From Deltaproteobacteria bacterium (lineage in GTDB: Bacteria; Myxococcota; Kuafuiibacteriia; Kuafuiibacteriales; Kuafuiibacteriaceae), in the NCBI GenBank assembly GCA_016703535.1, contig JADJBV010000001.1, positions 2,656,001-2,720,000 on the forward strand: 64,000 nucleotides of DNA, given 5' to 3'. Positions 1 to 7,572 of this stretch are shown piece after piece. Every line of letters starts with the position of its first letter. The stretch's first letter is position 1. The notes beneath the pieces were generated by a model, which did not search any database, was not told where the DNA came from, and saw only the letters and a list, made by a program, of their open reading frames with translations. Position numbers and translations under genes: made by a program.

Positions 1-207
1 GAGGAGCGCGCCCGAGGTGTTGGCCTTGACCGCATAACACACCAGGTGCGAGTGGGCCGAAAAAGCCTGATCGTAGACCCGAAAGTGCCGGGTCAAGGTG
101 GCCTCGGCGTACACGTAGGTTGGGGTGCCCAACTCGGCGGCGATCTTCTGGAGCGGCACCTCTTCGGCCAAAAGTTGCCCGGTCGCGTCGTAGTCGAAGT
201 GGAACAT
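1..207 (-). CDS. lysA: diaminopimelate decarboxylase, N-terminal part (cut by window edge)
   Basis: Only the first 69 residues are visible. The fragment begins MFHFDYDATG and contains GTPTYVYAEATL (about residues 28-39) followed by CYAVKAN. K61 of the YAVKAN motif is the lysine that binds pyridoxal phosphate in the fold-III (alanine racemase-like) decarboxylases. The family converts meso-diaminopimelate to lysine in the cytoplasm. The start is the ATG at 207, three bases after the stop of the small lipoprotein gene, so the two are almost certainly co-transcribed with argH. Recognition is firm, although carboxynorspermidine decarboxylase shares the fold; the LptM-LysA neighbourhood favours lysA. 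Confidence 0.88.
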   Translation of the reverse strand, partial: MFHFDYDATGQLLAEEVPLQKIAAELGTPTYVYAEATLTRHFRVYDQAFSAHSHLVCYAVKANTSGALL

Positions 208-210
208 CGT

Positions 211-318
211 TCAGCTCGTGGACGTCGCGACCGGCGGCGGCGGCGCCTTGGGCGCGGACTTCACGCCGCAGCCCAAACAAAACAGCAACAAAAGCCCGGC
301 AAAACAGGCCCTATTCAT
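211..318 (-). CDS. LptM-like small lipoprotein
   Basis: This 35-residue ORF is MNRACFAGLLLLFCLGC followed by a short Ala/Pro-rich tail. It has a one-Arg n-region, a Leu-rich h-region and a lipobox ending LGC, with GVKSAPKAP after the cysteine. That matches the very small lipoproteins (LptM, formerly YifL) commonly encoded just upstream of lysA or dapF, which help mature the LPS translocon LptD. The start ATG overlaps the argH stop (argH ends at 311), and lysA begins 3 nt after the stop. The strict LptM core CGxKGPLxxP is weak here (CGVKSAPKAP), so the family assignment is an inference from size, lipobox and position. Confidence 0.7.
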   Translation of the reverse strand: MNRACFAGLLLLFCLGCGVKSAPKAPPPPVATSTS

Positions 319-1708
319 GGACGGGCTCTTTCAGCTCGGCCTCGGCCAGGGCCAAAGCCTCCAGGACCCGGGCTTTGGCGGGCCCACCGGGGACCTGGCG
401 TCGCTCCACGGCCCGCTCGACCTCGATCCACTCCAGGGCGTCGTCGCCAAACTGCGGATGAAAGCGGCGCAGCTCGGCCAAGGAGAGATCGGCCAGGACT
501 TTTTGTTCCGCCACGCAGTGGGCCACGATCCGGCCGACCACCCCGTGGGCGTCGCGGAAGGGCACCCCCCGGGTCACCAAGTGATCGGCGAGTTCGGTGG
601 CGGTGACGAAACCTTGATCCAAGGCCTGCCGGAGCCGCTCTTTCTTGAAGGTGATGGCCGGGATCATCCGGGCCGTGACCTCCAGGCAAGCGCTCCAGGT
701 GGCGAGGCTGTCGTAGAGCGGCGGTTTGTCCTCTTGGAGGTCCCGGTTGTAGGTCATCGGCAACGCCTTCAGCGTCACCAACAGGGCCACCAGATCGCCG
801 ATCACCCGGCCAGTCTTGCCCCTCACCAGCTCGGCCACGTCCGGGTTCTTCTTTTGCGGCATCATCGAGGAGCCGGTGGTGAAGGCGTCGGCGATCTCGA
901 TGAAGCCAAACTCGGCGGTGGAGAACAACACCAGCTCCTCGGCCAACCGCGAGAGGTGGACCATGGAGATGGCGCTGGCGCTCATCACCTCGAGCAGGTG
1001 ATCCCGATCGGCCACCGCGTCCATCGAGTTGGGCGTGACGCCGTTGAGCCCGAGCAAAGCCGCTACGCGCGCGCGGTTCACGGGATGGGGTGTGCCGGCC
1101 AAGGCACCCGAGCCGAGGGGGGACGCCGAGCAGCGAGACAAGGCGTCCCTCACCCGGCCCCGATCCCGGGCGAACATCTCCCGGTAGGCCAGGAGGTGGT
1201 GGGCAAGGCGCACCGGCTGGCCCCGCTGCAGGTGGGTGTAGCCGGGCATCAGGGTGTCGACGTGTTGCCGGGCCTGATCGAGGAGGGCCCGCTCCAGGCG
1301 CGCCAGCAGCTCGGTGATCTCGCCGAGGCGCCGGCGCAAGAAGAGGCGCACGTCGAGGGCCACTTGATCGTTCCGAGAACGGGCGGTGTGGAGGCGCCCG
1401 GCGGTGGCGTCGCCGATCAAGGCGGCCAGCCGGCGTTCGACGTTCATGTGGACGTCTTCGAGGCGCGCATCCCAAGGGAAGCTGCCGTCCTCGAGTTCGA
1501 CCCGGATCTTCTGGAGGCCGAGGACCATTTGCTCCCCGTCCTCTTCGCTGATGATCCCGCACTCGGCCAACATCCGCGCGTGGGCGATGCTACCCTCGAC
1601 GTCGTCGACCGCGATGTTCCTGTCGCCTTCGATGGAGCTGGTGAAGGTCTCGACCACCTGATCGGTCGCCTGACTGAAGCGCCCGCCCCAGGGCTTATTG
1701 GCCGCCAT
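311..1708 (-). CDS. argH: argininosuccinate lyase
   Basis: 465 residues, the usual length. The enzyme splits argininosuccinate into arginine and fumarate in the cytoplasm, the last step of arginine synthesis. The N-terminus MAANKPWGGRF is the classic ArgH start. TARSRNDQV (substrate-binding) follows near residue 110, and the superfamily signature GSSMMPQKKNPD lies at about 278-289, carrying the flexible catalytic-serine loop. ATG at 1708 is chosen because it gives the conserved N-terminus. The 3' end overlaps the small lipoprotein start by 8 nt, giving an argH-lipoprotein-lysA unit. A 93-bp divergent gap separates it from the asparagine synthetase gene. Confidence 0.96.
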   Translation of the reverse strand: MAANKPWGGRFSQATDQVVETFTSSIEGDRNIAVDDVEGSIAHARMLAECGIISEEDGEQMVLGLQKIRVELEDGSFPWDARLEDVHMNVERRLAALIGDATAGRLHTARSRNDQVALDVRLFLRRRLGEITELLARLERALLDQARQHVDTLMPGYTHLQRGQPVRLAHHLLAYREMFARDRGRVRDALSRCSASPLGSGALAGTPHPVNRARVAALLGLNGVTPNSMDAVADRDHLLEVMSASAISMVHLSRLAEELVLFSTAEFGFIEIADAFTTGSSMMPQKKNPDVAELVRGKTGRVIGDLVALLVTLKALPMTYNRDLQEDKPPLYDSLATWSACLEVTARMIPAITFKKERLRQALDQGFVTATELADHLVTRGVPFRDAHGVVGRIVAHCVAEQKVLADLSLAELRRFHPQFGDDALEWIEVERAVERRQVPGGPAKARVLEALALAEAELKEPVHE

Positions 1709-1801
1709 GATGGGGTACGGGAAACAGGCTGGGGGGCCCCGGTCAAGACGAAGGGTGGTCTTGCCAGCCGGCACTCCGCCTGCTTTTGTCCGGGCCACCC
1801 G

Positions 1802-3742
1802 ATGTGCGGCCTGGCCGGCTATTTTGCCCCCGCAGGCCTCTCGTCCGAGGCCGGCCGGGCCCTGCTCGAGCGGATGTTGGGCCGGATCCGGCACCGGGGC
1901 CCTGACGATCAGGGGATCTTCGTCTCTCCCCACTGCGGGCTCGGCTCGACCCGGCTCTCGATCATCGACCTGGCCGGCGGCCACATGCCGATGAGCGACC
2001 GAAGTGGCCGCTACACCGCGGCCCAGAACGGCGAGCTCTACAACCACCCGGCGCTGCGCCAGGAGCTCGAGGGCCGCGGCCACCCCTTCACCACCCGCTC
2101 CGACACCGAGGTGTTGTTGCCCTTGTACGCCGAGCTCGGGCCAGCGCTCCTGCCGAAGTTGACTGGCATGTTCGCGGTCGGGATCTACGACGCGGTCGAG
2201 CGGCGCCTCTTGCTGGGCCGCGATCGCTTCGGGATGAAGCCCCTCTACTACGCCGAGGTTGATGGGCTCTTGCTCTTCGCCTCGGAGGTCAAGGCGCTGC
2301 TCGCTTCGGGCCGAGTCGAGGCCAAGCTGGATCCGCTGGCGCTCCGGGACTTGGGCAGCGCCGGTTATCCGATGCCGCCCCGGACCATGATCGCCGGCGT
2401 GCGTTCTTTGCCGCCCGGCCACCGCTGGGTCTTGTCGCCTGAGGCCACGTCGCGCCCGGAGCGCTGGTACCAGGTGCCCTACCCCAACCTGGAGCCCTCG
2501 CCGCCGGCCCTTAGTCGCCGGGGCCTCGACGCCGCCGGTGAGGCCTTGAGAGAGGTCCTGGATCAGGTGGTGGCCGATCACCTGCTGGCCGACGTGGAGG
2601 TCGGCAGTTACCTCTCGGGGGGCCTGGACTCGGTTTCGGTGGCGGCCTTGGCCAAACGCCACGCGCCGGGGCTGCGGACCTTCTCCATGACCTTCCCGGC
2701 CAACGAGCCGCGCTTCGACGAGTCGTCCCACTCCAACCTGGCGGCCCAGGCCATTGGGACGGTGCACCAGCAGGTGTTGCAGGAGCCGATCGGCCACGAC
2801 GACTACCTCAATACTTTGCTCGCCCTGGAGGCCCCCCAGGTCCACACCGTCGGCTTTTGCCTCTACCGCTTGGCCCGGGCGGTTCGACAGGCGGGGCTGA
2901 AGGTGGTGTTGTCCGGCGAAGGTGCGGACGAGATCTTCGCCGGCTACAGCGTCTTCAAGATCGGCAAGTTCCGGCGCAGCGTCTTCGGCCGCAACTTGGG
3001 CCTGCGCAACACCTTGACCCGCTGGACCTTGGGCCGGCGCCAACCCGAGCTGGCCCGCCGTCTGGCCGGGTGGTGGGGCCGGGAGCCCGAGTTGTCGGCC
3101 CGCTACGGCGTGATCCCACCGTGGGTCGAGCAGTGGTGGATCAACGCCGAGTCCTTTCAGAGCGCCTTGGCCCCAGGGGCCCGGGGGTTGTGGGGTCCAG
3201 CACCTTTGTCGGAGTTGCCCGAGCCCCCGCCCGGGGTGGAGCTCGGAAAAGTGCAAGATAACTTGCACAAGGAGTTGGCCTTCGAGCAGGCCTCTCGCCT
3301 GGACGGCTGGGTCTTGCCCCTGGGTGATCGGTTGACGATGGCCCACGGCCTGGAGCTGCGGGTGCCGTTTTTGGATCATCGGGTGGTGGAGCTGGCGGCC
3401 CGGCTGCCGAGCTCCTTCCTCTTGGGCTGGAAGGAGAAGCGGGTGTTGCGGGCGGCGATGCGCGGCGTGATCCCCGAGGTGCTGCGCCAGCGCCAAAAGC
3501 GGGCTTTTGTGGCCCCGGTCCGCACCTGGCTGTTTGGCCCCGAGGCGCCCGAGTTCGTGAAGGACTACCTCTCGCCCGCTTCCCTCAAGGCCGGCGGCCG
3601 CTTCGATCCGGACGTCATCCAACAGCTCTGGCAGGCCCAAGCCCAAGGCCATCGCTCCTTGGCGGCCCTCGAGTCGTCCTGGACCCTGCACTTGGCCCTG
3701 GGCATCGAGGCCTACAGCCGCGCCCTCTCCTTGTCGCTGTAG
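1802..3742 (+). CDS. asnB: asparagine synthase (glutamine-hydrolysing)
   Basis: 646 residues. Met is followed by Cys2 (MCGLAGYF), the nucleophile of a class-II glutamine amidotransferase domain covering about residues 2-200, with RHRGPDDQG and NGELYNH substrate motifs. The synthetase domain carries the PP-loop SGGLDSVSVA at about 271-280, which adenylates aspartate. It makes asparagine from aspartate, glutamine and ATP. The C-terminal region has GDRLTMAHGLELRVPFLDH, typical of AsnB. ATG at 1802 is fixed by the need for Cys at position 2. One GCAAG-N4-CTTGC palindrome lies inside the gene (3253-3266), read as VQDNLH. Some AsnB homologues act in glycan or peptide modification; no such context is seen here. 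Confidence 0.93.
   Translation: MCGLAGYFAPAGLSSEAGRALLERMLGRIRHRGPDDQGIFVSPHCGLGSTRLSIIDLAGGHMPMSDRSGRYTAAQNGELYNHPALRQELEGRGHPFTTRSDTEVLLPLYAELGPALLPKLTGMFAVGIYDAVERRLLLGRDRFGMKPLYYAEVDGLLLFASEVKALLASGRVEAKLDPLALRDLGSAGYPMPPRTMIAGVRSLPPGHRWVLSPEATSRPERWYQVPYPNLEPSPPALSRRGLDAAGEALREVLDQVVADHLLADVEVGSYLSGGLDSVSVAALAKRHAPGLRTFSMTFPANEPRFDESSHSNLAAQAIGTVHQQVLQEPIGHDDYLNTLLALEAPQVHTVGFCLYRLARAVRQAGLKVVLSGEGADEIFAGYSVFKIGKFRRSVFGRNLGLRNTLTRWTLGRRQPELARRLAGWWGREPELSARYGVIPPWVEQWWINAESFQSALAPGARGLWGPAPLSELPEPPPGVELGKVQDNLHKELAFEQASRLDGWVLPLGDRLTMAHGLELRVPFLDHRVVELAARLPSSFLLGWKEKRVLRAAMRGVIPEVLRQRQKRAFVAPVRTWLFGPEAPEFVKDYLSPASLKAGGRFDPDVIQQLWQAQAQGHRSLAALESSWTLHLALGIEAYSRALSLSL
3253..3266. repeat. 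GCAAG-N4-CTTGC palindrome, copy 1 (spacer ATAA)
   Basis: The arms extend to 7 bp each: GTGCAAG ATAA CTTGCAC at 3251-3268. It lies inside asnB and is read in codon phase 3 as V-Q-D-N-L-H. It is the best-preserved copy of the dispersed palindrome described in the findings. Confidence 0.85.
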
Positions 3743-3754
3743 AGTCCCGTCGGA

Positions 3755-4837
3755 TCAACGTCGGCGCAGGCGTTCGGCCAAGGTGTTGGTCAAGGCGATC
3801 AACATCACCAACACCGCGGCGGTGGCGGCGCTGACCTCGGCCCGATCCGGGCTGAGGCCGACGTTGTTCACGTACCAAAGGTGGACCGCCAAGGTCGCCC
3901 CCCCTCGAGACGGATCCCAGGCGTAGGCTTGGACCCGAGAGACGGTGGTGCCGGCGGTCATGATCAAGGGCGCACTTTCGGCGAAGACCCGGCCGGTGGA
4001 CAACACCAAGGCCGAGAGGATGCCGTTCCAGGCCACCGGCAAAGACACCCGGAAGATCGTCTGGGCGGTGGTCGCCCCCAAGGCCAAACTCGCCTCCTCC
4101 AGGGCCCTGGGCACGCTGGCCAAACTTTCTTCGCTGACGCTGACTACCAGGGGCAAGTTGAGCAGCCCCAACACCAAGGCCCCGGCCAAGATCGAATAGC
4201 CGGCCCGGAGCTGGACCACGAAGATCAAGAAGCCGAAGAGCCCGTAGACGATGCTCGGCAACGAAGCCAAGGTGTCGAGGGCCACCCGCAGGGCGCTCAA
4301 GATGGGCGAAGGCCGGGCGTAGTAGCGCAGGTAAAGGGCCGCGCCCACCCCGATCGGCAAGGTCACCAGGCCGCTGACCACCGCGGCGGTGACGGTGTTC
4401 CACAACATCGGCCCCACGCCGCCGCCGGCGCTGCCCTCTTTCGGCATCAACAACAAAAAGCGGGGCAAGTGATCGTTGAAGGCCAAGGCCGCCATCACAA
4501 CCAAGGCAATGAGGGCCAGCTGGAGGTGACGTTGACGACCGGCCGAAAGGCGGGCCCGACCCGGCCACAGCCGAAACACGCCCCACCCCAAAACCCCGTA
4601 AAAGCAGAGGCCCAACAGCACCCGCATCCCCTGCTCTCCCGGGGCCCCGCTCAAGGGTGTCGGGTACCAGGTGAGGAAGGTGGCTTTGGCGCCGCCCTTC
4701 CAGAGCAGGCTGGCGATGGCCACCACAAAGAGGGCGCCCAAGCCAAAGGTATTGGCCCACAAGAAGATGTGCCAAGCCCGCTCTTGGCCGAGGCCCGGAC
4801 GTTGACCCCGGGCCAAGGGGTGGGCGGCGGCCTTCAT
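3755..4837 (-). CDS. pstA: phosphate ABC transporter permease PstA
   Basis: 360 residues with several strongly hydrophobic segments. PstA is one of the two inner-membrane permeases of the high-affinity phosphate importer. Supporting segments are LALDTLASLPSIVYGLFGF and the EAA-loop-like EEASLALGATTAQTIFRVSL near residues 245-265, which contacts the ATPase. The C-terminus ends ALTNTLAERLRRR. The N-terminal about 100 residues include extra hydrophobic segments before the conserved transporter domain. The start ATG overlaps the pstC stop by 4 nt. The 3' end converges on asnB with a 12-bp gap and no obvious terminator. Confidence 0.93.
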   Translation of the reverse strand: MKAAAHPLARGQRPGLGQERAWHIFLWANTFGLGALFVVAIASLLWKGGAKATFLTWYPTPLSGAPGEQGMRVLLGLCFYGVLGWGVFRLWPGRARLSAGRQRHLQLALIALVVMAALAFNDHLPRFLLLMPKEGSAGGGVGPMLWNTVTAAVVSGLVTLPIGVGAALYLRYYARPSPILSALRVALDTLASLPSIVYGLFGFLIFVVQLRAGYSILAGALVLGLLNLPLVVSVSEESLASVPRALEEASLALGATTAQTIFRVSLPVAWNGILSALVLSTGRVFAESAPLIMTAGTTVSRVQAYAWDPSRGGATLAVHLWYVNNVGLSPDRAEVSAATAAVLVMLIALTNTLAERLRRR

Positions 4838-5763
4838 TTTTGTCCCCCGAGCAACAATCGGCGGGTGAAGACCACCAACAAGGCGCTGAAGACCAGCAAC
4901 ACCAGGGCCATCGCGTAGAGGGCGTCGCTGGCCAAGGTGCCGGGCCGGGCGTTCTGCATGTCAGCGACCAGCTGGGTGGCGATGGTGGTGGTCGGCGTAA
5001 ACAAATGCAGGGGCAGCTGCCGGGCGCCGCCGATCACCATCTGCACCGCCATGGTCTCGCCGGCGGCCCGGGCGAAGCCGAGCAACAAGGCGCCGACCAC
5101 CCCTCGCCACGCCGCCGGGAACACCACGTAGAGGGCCCCGTGAAGCGGCGAGGCGCCGAGGGCCAGGCTCGCCTCCCGCAGATCCTTCGGCACCTTGGCG
5201 AAGGCCGACGCCGAAAGCAGGAACACGGTCGGCCCGATCATCAGGCCGAGCAAGACGCCGCTGACCGCCAAACCCTCGCCGCCCGGTGCGCCGTCGCCGT
5301 AGAGCACTCCGCCCACCTGGGCCGCCGCCGGCACCAGATGGACCAGCGCCAACCAACCGTAGACCACACTCGGGACGGCGGCGGCCAAGGCCATCAGGCG
5401 CTCCATGGCTCGACGGGCGGGGGCGGGAGCAAGTTCTACTGAATATATTGCCGCCAACACCGCCGGGGCGCCGCCCAACAACAAGGCCAAGGCGGCGCTG
5501 ACCGCCGTGCCAAAAAGTAGCGGCCGTCCTCCAAAACGCCCCAGTTCGGGCCGCCAATCGGCGCCCAGGAGGAGTTCGGCCGGCCCGATCGCCCACAGGC
5601 CGATCAGGCCCCGTTGGGCCAAAAAGCCGAGGACCATCAGGGTCGAGAGCAACACCAACAAGGCCGCGAAGGTGAAGACCAATCGAGCCAGCGGTTCACC
5701 GAAGCTTCGACGGCGATGGGGAGGGTCAGAGCTGACCGGCAGCAGGCTGACCTCGGCGCTCAC
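4834..5763 (-). CDS. pstC: phosphate ABC transporter permease PstC
   Basis: 309 residues, polytopic inner-membrane permease that pairs with PstA. Diagnostic parts are VVYGWLALVHLV, LREASLALGASPLHGALYVV (the EAA loop facing PstB) and the GFARAAGETMAVQMVIGGA block typical of PstC. The start is the GTG at 5763, overlapping the pstS stop (GTGA), so translation is probably coupled. An AT-rich patch at about 5437-5455 uses ATA, TCA and GTA codons that are otherwise rare in this gene. The residues encoded there (AIYSVELA) look normal, so this is a DNA-level oddity. Confidence 0.93.
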   Translation of the reverse strand: MSAEVSLLPVSSDPPHRRRSFGEPLARLVFTFAALLVLLSTLMVLGFLAQRGLIGLWAIGPAELLLGADWRPELGRFGGRPLLFGTAVSAALALLLGGAPAVLAAIYSVELAPAPARRAMERLMALAAAVPSVVYGWLALVHLVPAAAQVGGVLYGDGAPGGEGLAVSGVLLGLMIGPTVFLLSASAFAKVPKDLREASLALGASPLHGALYVVFPAAWRGVVGALLLGFARAAGETMAVQMVIGGARQLPLHLFTPTTTIATQLVADMQNARPGTLASDALYAMALVLLVFSALLVVFTRRLLLGGQK

Positions 5764-6641
5764 GGCGACAACTCCGCCTGGGCTTGCTCCCGGAGCGGCA
5801 AAAATCCACCCAAGGCAGCGATCGGCGCCTCGAGTTCGGCCGAACGCAGGAAGGCCAAAAAGGCGGCGGCCAGGGGGCTCGGTTCACCGAGGGTGTAGAC
5901 GTGGGCCACCGCGGTCAGGGGCCACTGACCATCCCGGACGGCCCGAGGGGTCGGTGAAACGACCTGCCCATCGATGCGCAAGGAGATGGTCTGGAGCGCC
6001 TCAGCCTCGAAGGCCAAGGAGAGATAAGAGATCGCGCCGGGCGTCCTGATCAACTTGGCCACCAAGGCGCCGGAGTTGTCTTCGGTTTGGGTCTCGACGA
6101 AGGGTCGCCCGTCCATCACTCGGTCGGCAAAGACCTGGCGGGTGCCCGAGCCGGCCCCCCGGTTGATCACCACGATCGGCCGATCCGCGCCGCCCAGCTC
6201 GGACCAACGGGTGATCTGCCCGCCGTAGATGGCCTGGAGTTGTTCGAGGCTGAGGGCCGAGATCCCTTCGGTCGCTGGGCCTCGGTGGGCCATCGGCGCG
6301 TAGACCAAGATCGCCACCGGGTGATCGTGGAGCCGTTGGGCCAGATCGGGCGGCGCCGGGATGTCGCTGCTGCCCAGGTCCACCGCACCGGAGGCGACGT
6401 CGACTAGACCCTTCTTCGAGCCGCCGCCTGCGATCTCGATGTTGACCTCGGGGTGGAGGCGCTCGAAGCGCTCTTTGGCCAAGTTGAGGAGGGGCTGGAG
6501 CGCCGAAGATCCGCTGGCCCGCACGGTGCCGCTGAGGGTCGAGGCCTCGAAGGGGAGCTCCACGACAGGTGGCGGCGGCGATCGATCACAAGCGATCGCC
6601 ACTAGGGCCCACACGGCCCACACGCCACTCCGGGGGCTCAC
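5760..6641 (-). CDS. pstS: phosphate-binding lipoprotein PstS
   Basis: 293 residues. The N-terminus MSPRSGVWAVWALVAIAC gives a signal peptide with a lipobox (AIAC, Cys18), so the protein should be membrane-anchored in the periplasm. The mature part starts GTVRASGSSALQPLLN, and SSDIPAP plus NRGAGSGTRQVFADRVM are phosphate-binding loops of the PstS family. Start GTG at 6641 overlaps the pstB stop (GTGA). It delivers inorganic phosphate to PstCA. Placing pstS after pstB, rather than first, is unusual. Confidence 0.93.
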   Translation of the reverse strand: MSPRSGVWAVWALVAIACDRSPPPPVVELPFEASTLSGTVRASGSSALQPLLNLAKERFERLHPEVNIEIAGGGSKKGLVDVASGAVDLGSSDIPAPPDLAQRLHDHPVAILVYAPMAHRGPATEGISALSLEQLQAIYGGQITRWSELGGADRPIVVINRGAGSGTRQVFADRVMDGRPFVETQTEDNSGALVAKLIRTPGAISYLSLAFEAEALQTISLRIDGQVVSPTPRAVRDGQWPLTAVAHVYTLGEPSPLAAAFLAFLRSAELEAPIAALGGFLPLREQAQAELSP

Positions 6642-7399
6642 CCAAAACCCCCGGTCAGATAGGCCTGGGTCTTCCGCTGCTGCGGGTGCTCGAAGAGCTC
6701 GGAGGTGGCGGCGACCTCGATCAACTTCCCCAAATAAAAGAAGGCGGTCCGCTCCGAGACTCGGCGCGCTTGGCCGAGGTTGTGGGTGACGATCACCACC
6801 GTCAGGCTCCGGCCCAACTCCTTGATCAAACTCTCCAGGCGTTCGGTGGCGATCGGATCCAGGGCGCTGGCCGGTTCGTCCATCAGGATCACCTCGGGCT
6901 CGACCGCCAGGGCCCGGGCCAAACAGAGACGCTGTTGTTGGCCGCCCGAAAGGTCGGTGCCCGAGGTGTGGAGCCGGTCTTTGACCTCGTCCCAAAGCCC
7001 GGCCCGGCCCAAGGCGTGTTCGACCCGCTCGTTCAACACCGAACGCTTCTGCCGGCCGCCGATCCGGAGCCCGTAGGCGACGTTTTCGTAGATCGACTTG
7101 GGGAAGGGGTTGGGGCGCTGAAACACCATCCCGACCCGCCGCCGCACCAACACCGGATCGACGTCGCCGCCGTAGACATCCACGCCGTCGAGCTCCACCC
7201 GTCCGGCCACCTCCACCCCAATGGCGCCGTCGTTCATCCGGTTCAGGGCCCGCAGGAAGGTGCTCTTGCCGCAGCCGCTCGGACCGATCAGGGCCAAGAC
7301 CTGCCGCTCCGGGATCTCCAAAGAGACGTCAGCGACGCCGATCTTGTCGCCGTAGCGCACCGTCAACTCGACGGTCCGCAGCTTCGACACCGATCCCAT
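6638..7399 (-). CDS. pstB: phosphate ABC transporter ATP-binding protein PstB
   Basis: 253 residues from ATG at 7399; a longer frame runs upstream to 7546 but that extension is low-complexity and not PstB-like. Walker A GPSGCGKST is at 39-47, FQRPNPFPKSIYENVAYG at about 93-110, signature LSGGQQQRL at 150-158 and Walker B ILMDEP at 171-176. The RPNPFPKSI segment is specific to PstB. It powers phosphate import through PstCA. It is the first gene of the operon, with the promoter expected in the 173-bp gap upstream. No phoU, phoB or phoR is visible in the window. Confidence 0.95.
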   Translation of the reverse strand: MGSVSKLRTVELTVRYGDKIGVADVSLEIPERQVLALIGPSGCGKSTFLRALNRMNDGAIGVEVAGRVELDGVDVYGGDVDPVLVRRRVGMVFQRPNPFPKSIYENVAYGLRIGGRQKRSVLNERVEHALGRAGLWDEVKDRLHTSGTDLSGGQQQRLCLARALAVEPEVILMDEPASALDPIATERLESLIKELGRSLTVVIVTHNLGQARRVSERTAFFYLGKLIEVAATSELFEHPQQRKTQAYLTGGFG

Positions 7400-7572
7400 G
7401 TCCCGGAGATAACAAACGGGGTGGCCCGGGGCTTCTGGGGCTCGGTGACGTCTTGGTGGCAACGCCCGCCCCCGGGGTGAGGCGGTAACTTCGGCCCGGG
7501 TGCACCCGGTGGGCGCCGTTACGGAACCCGCCACTACCCGGGGCATTTATCCCCAGCGGCCCAGACCCCTGA
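7400..7572 (-). promoter_or_regulatory. leader region of the pst operon
   Basis: A 173-bp gap between the GDD-repeat lipoprotein stop and pstB. It contains a perfect 14-bp palindrome CCGGGTGCACCCGG at 7496-7509, flanked by GTAAC (left) and GTTAC (right), so a larger inverted repeat surrounds it. On the minus strand GATAAAT near 7543 could serve as a -10 element. No E. coli-type Pho box is recognisable. Whether the palindrome is an operator or a terminator of the upstream gene cannot be told from sequence. Confidence 0.35.

Noticed and set aside
218..1801. Long plus-strand frame opposite argH, continuous with asnB
   Set aside because: Antisense shadow of argH; asnB needs Cys at position 2, fixed by ATG 1802.
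1802..3691. Long minus-strand frame running opposite asnB and continuous with argH
   Set aside because: The part before argH M1 is an antisense shadow of asnB with Gln/Arg/Gly-rich composition and no recognisable domain; argH begins cleanly at 1708.
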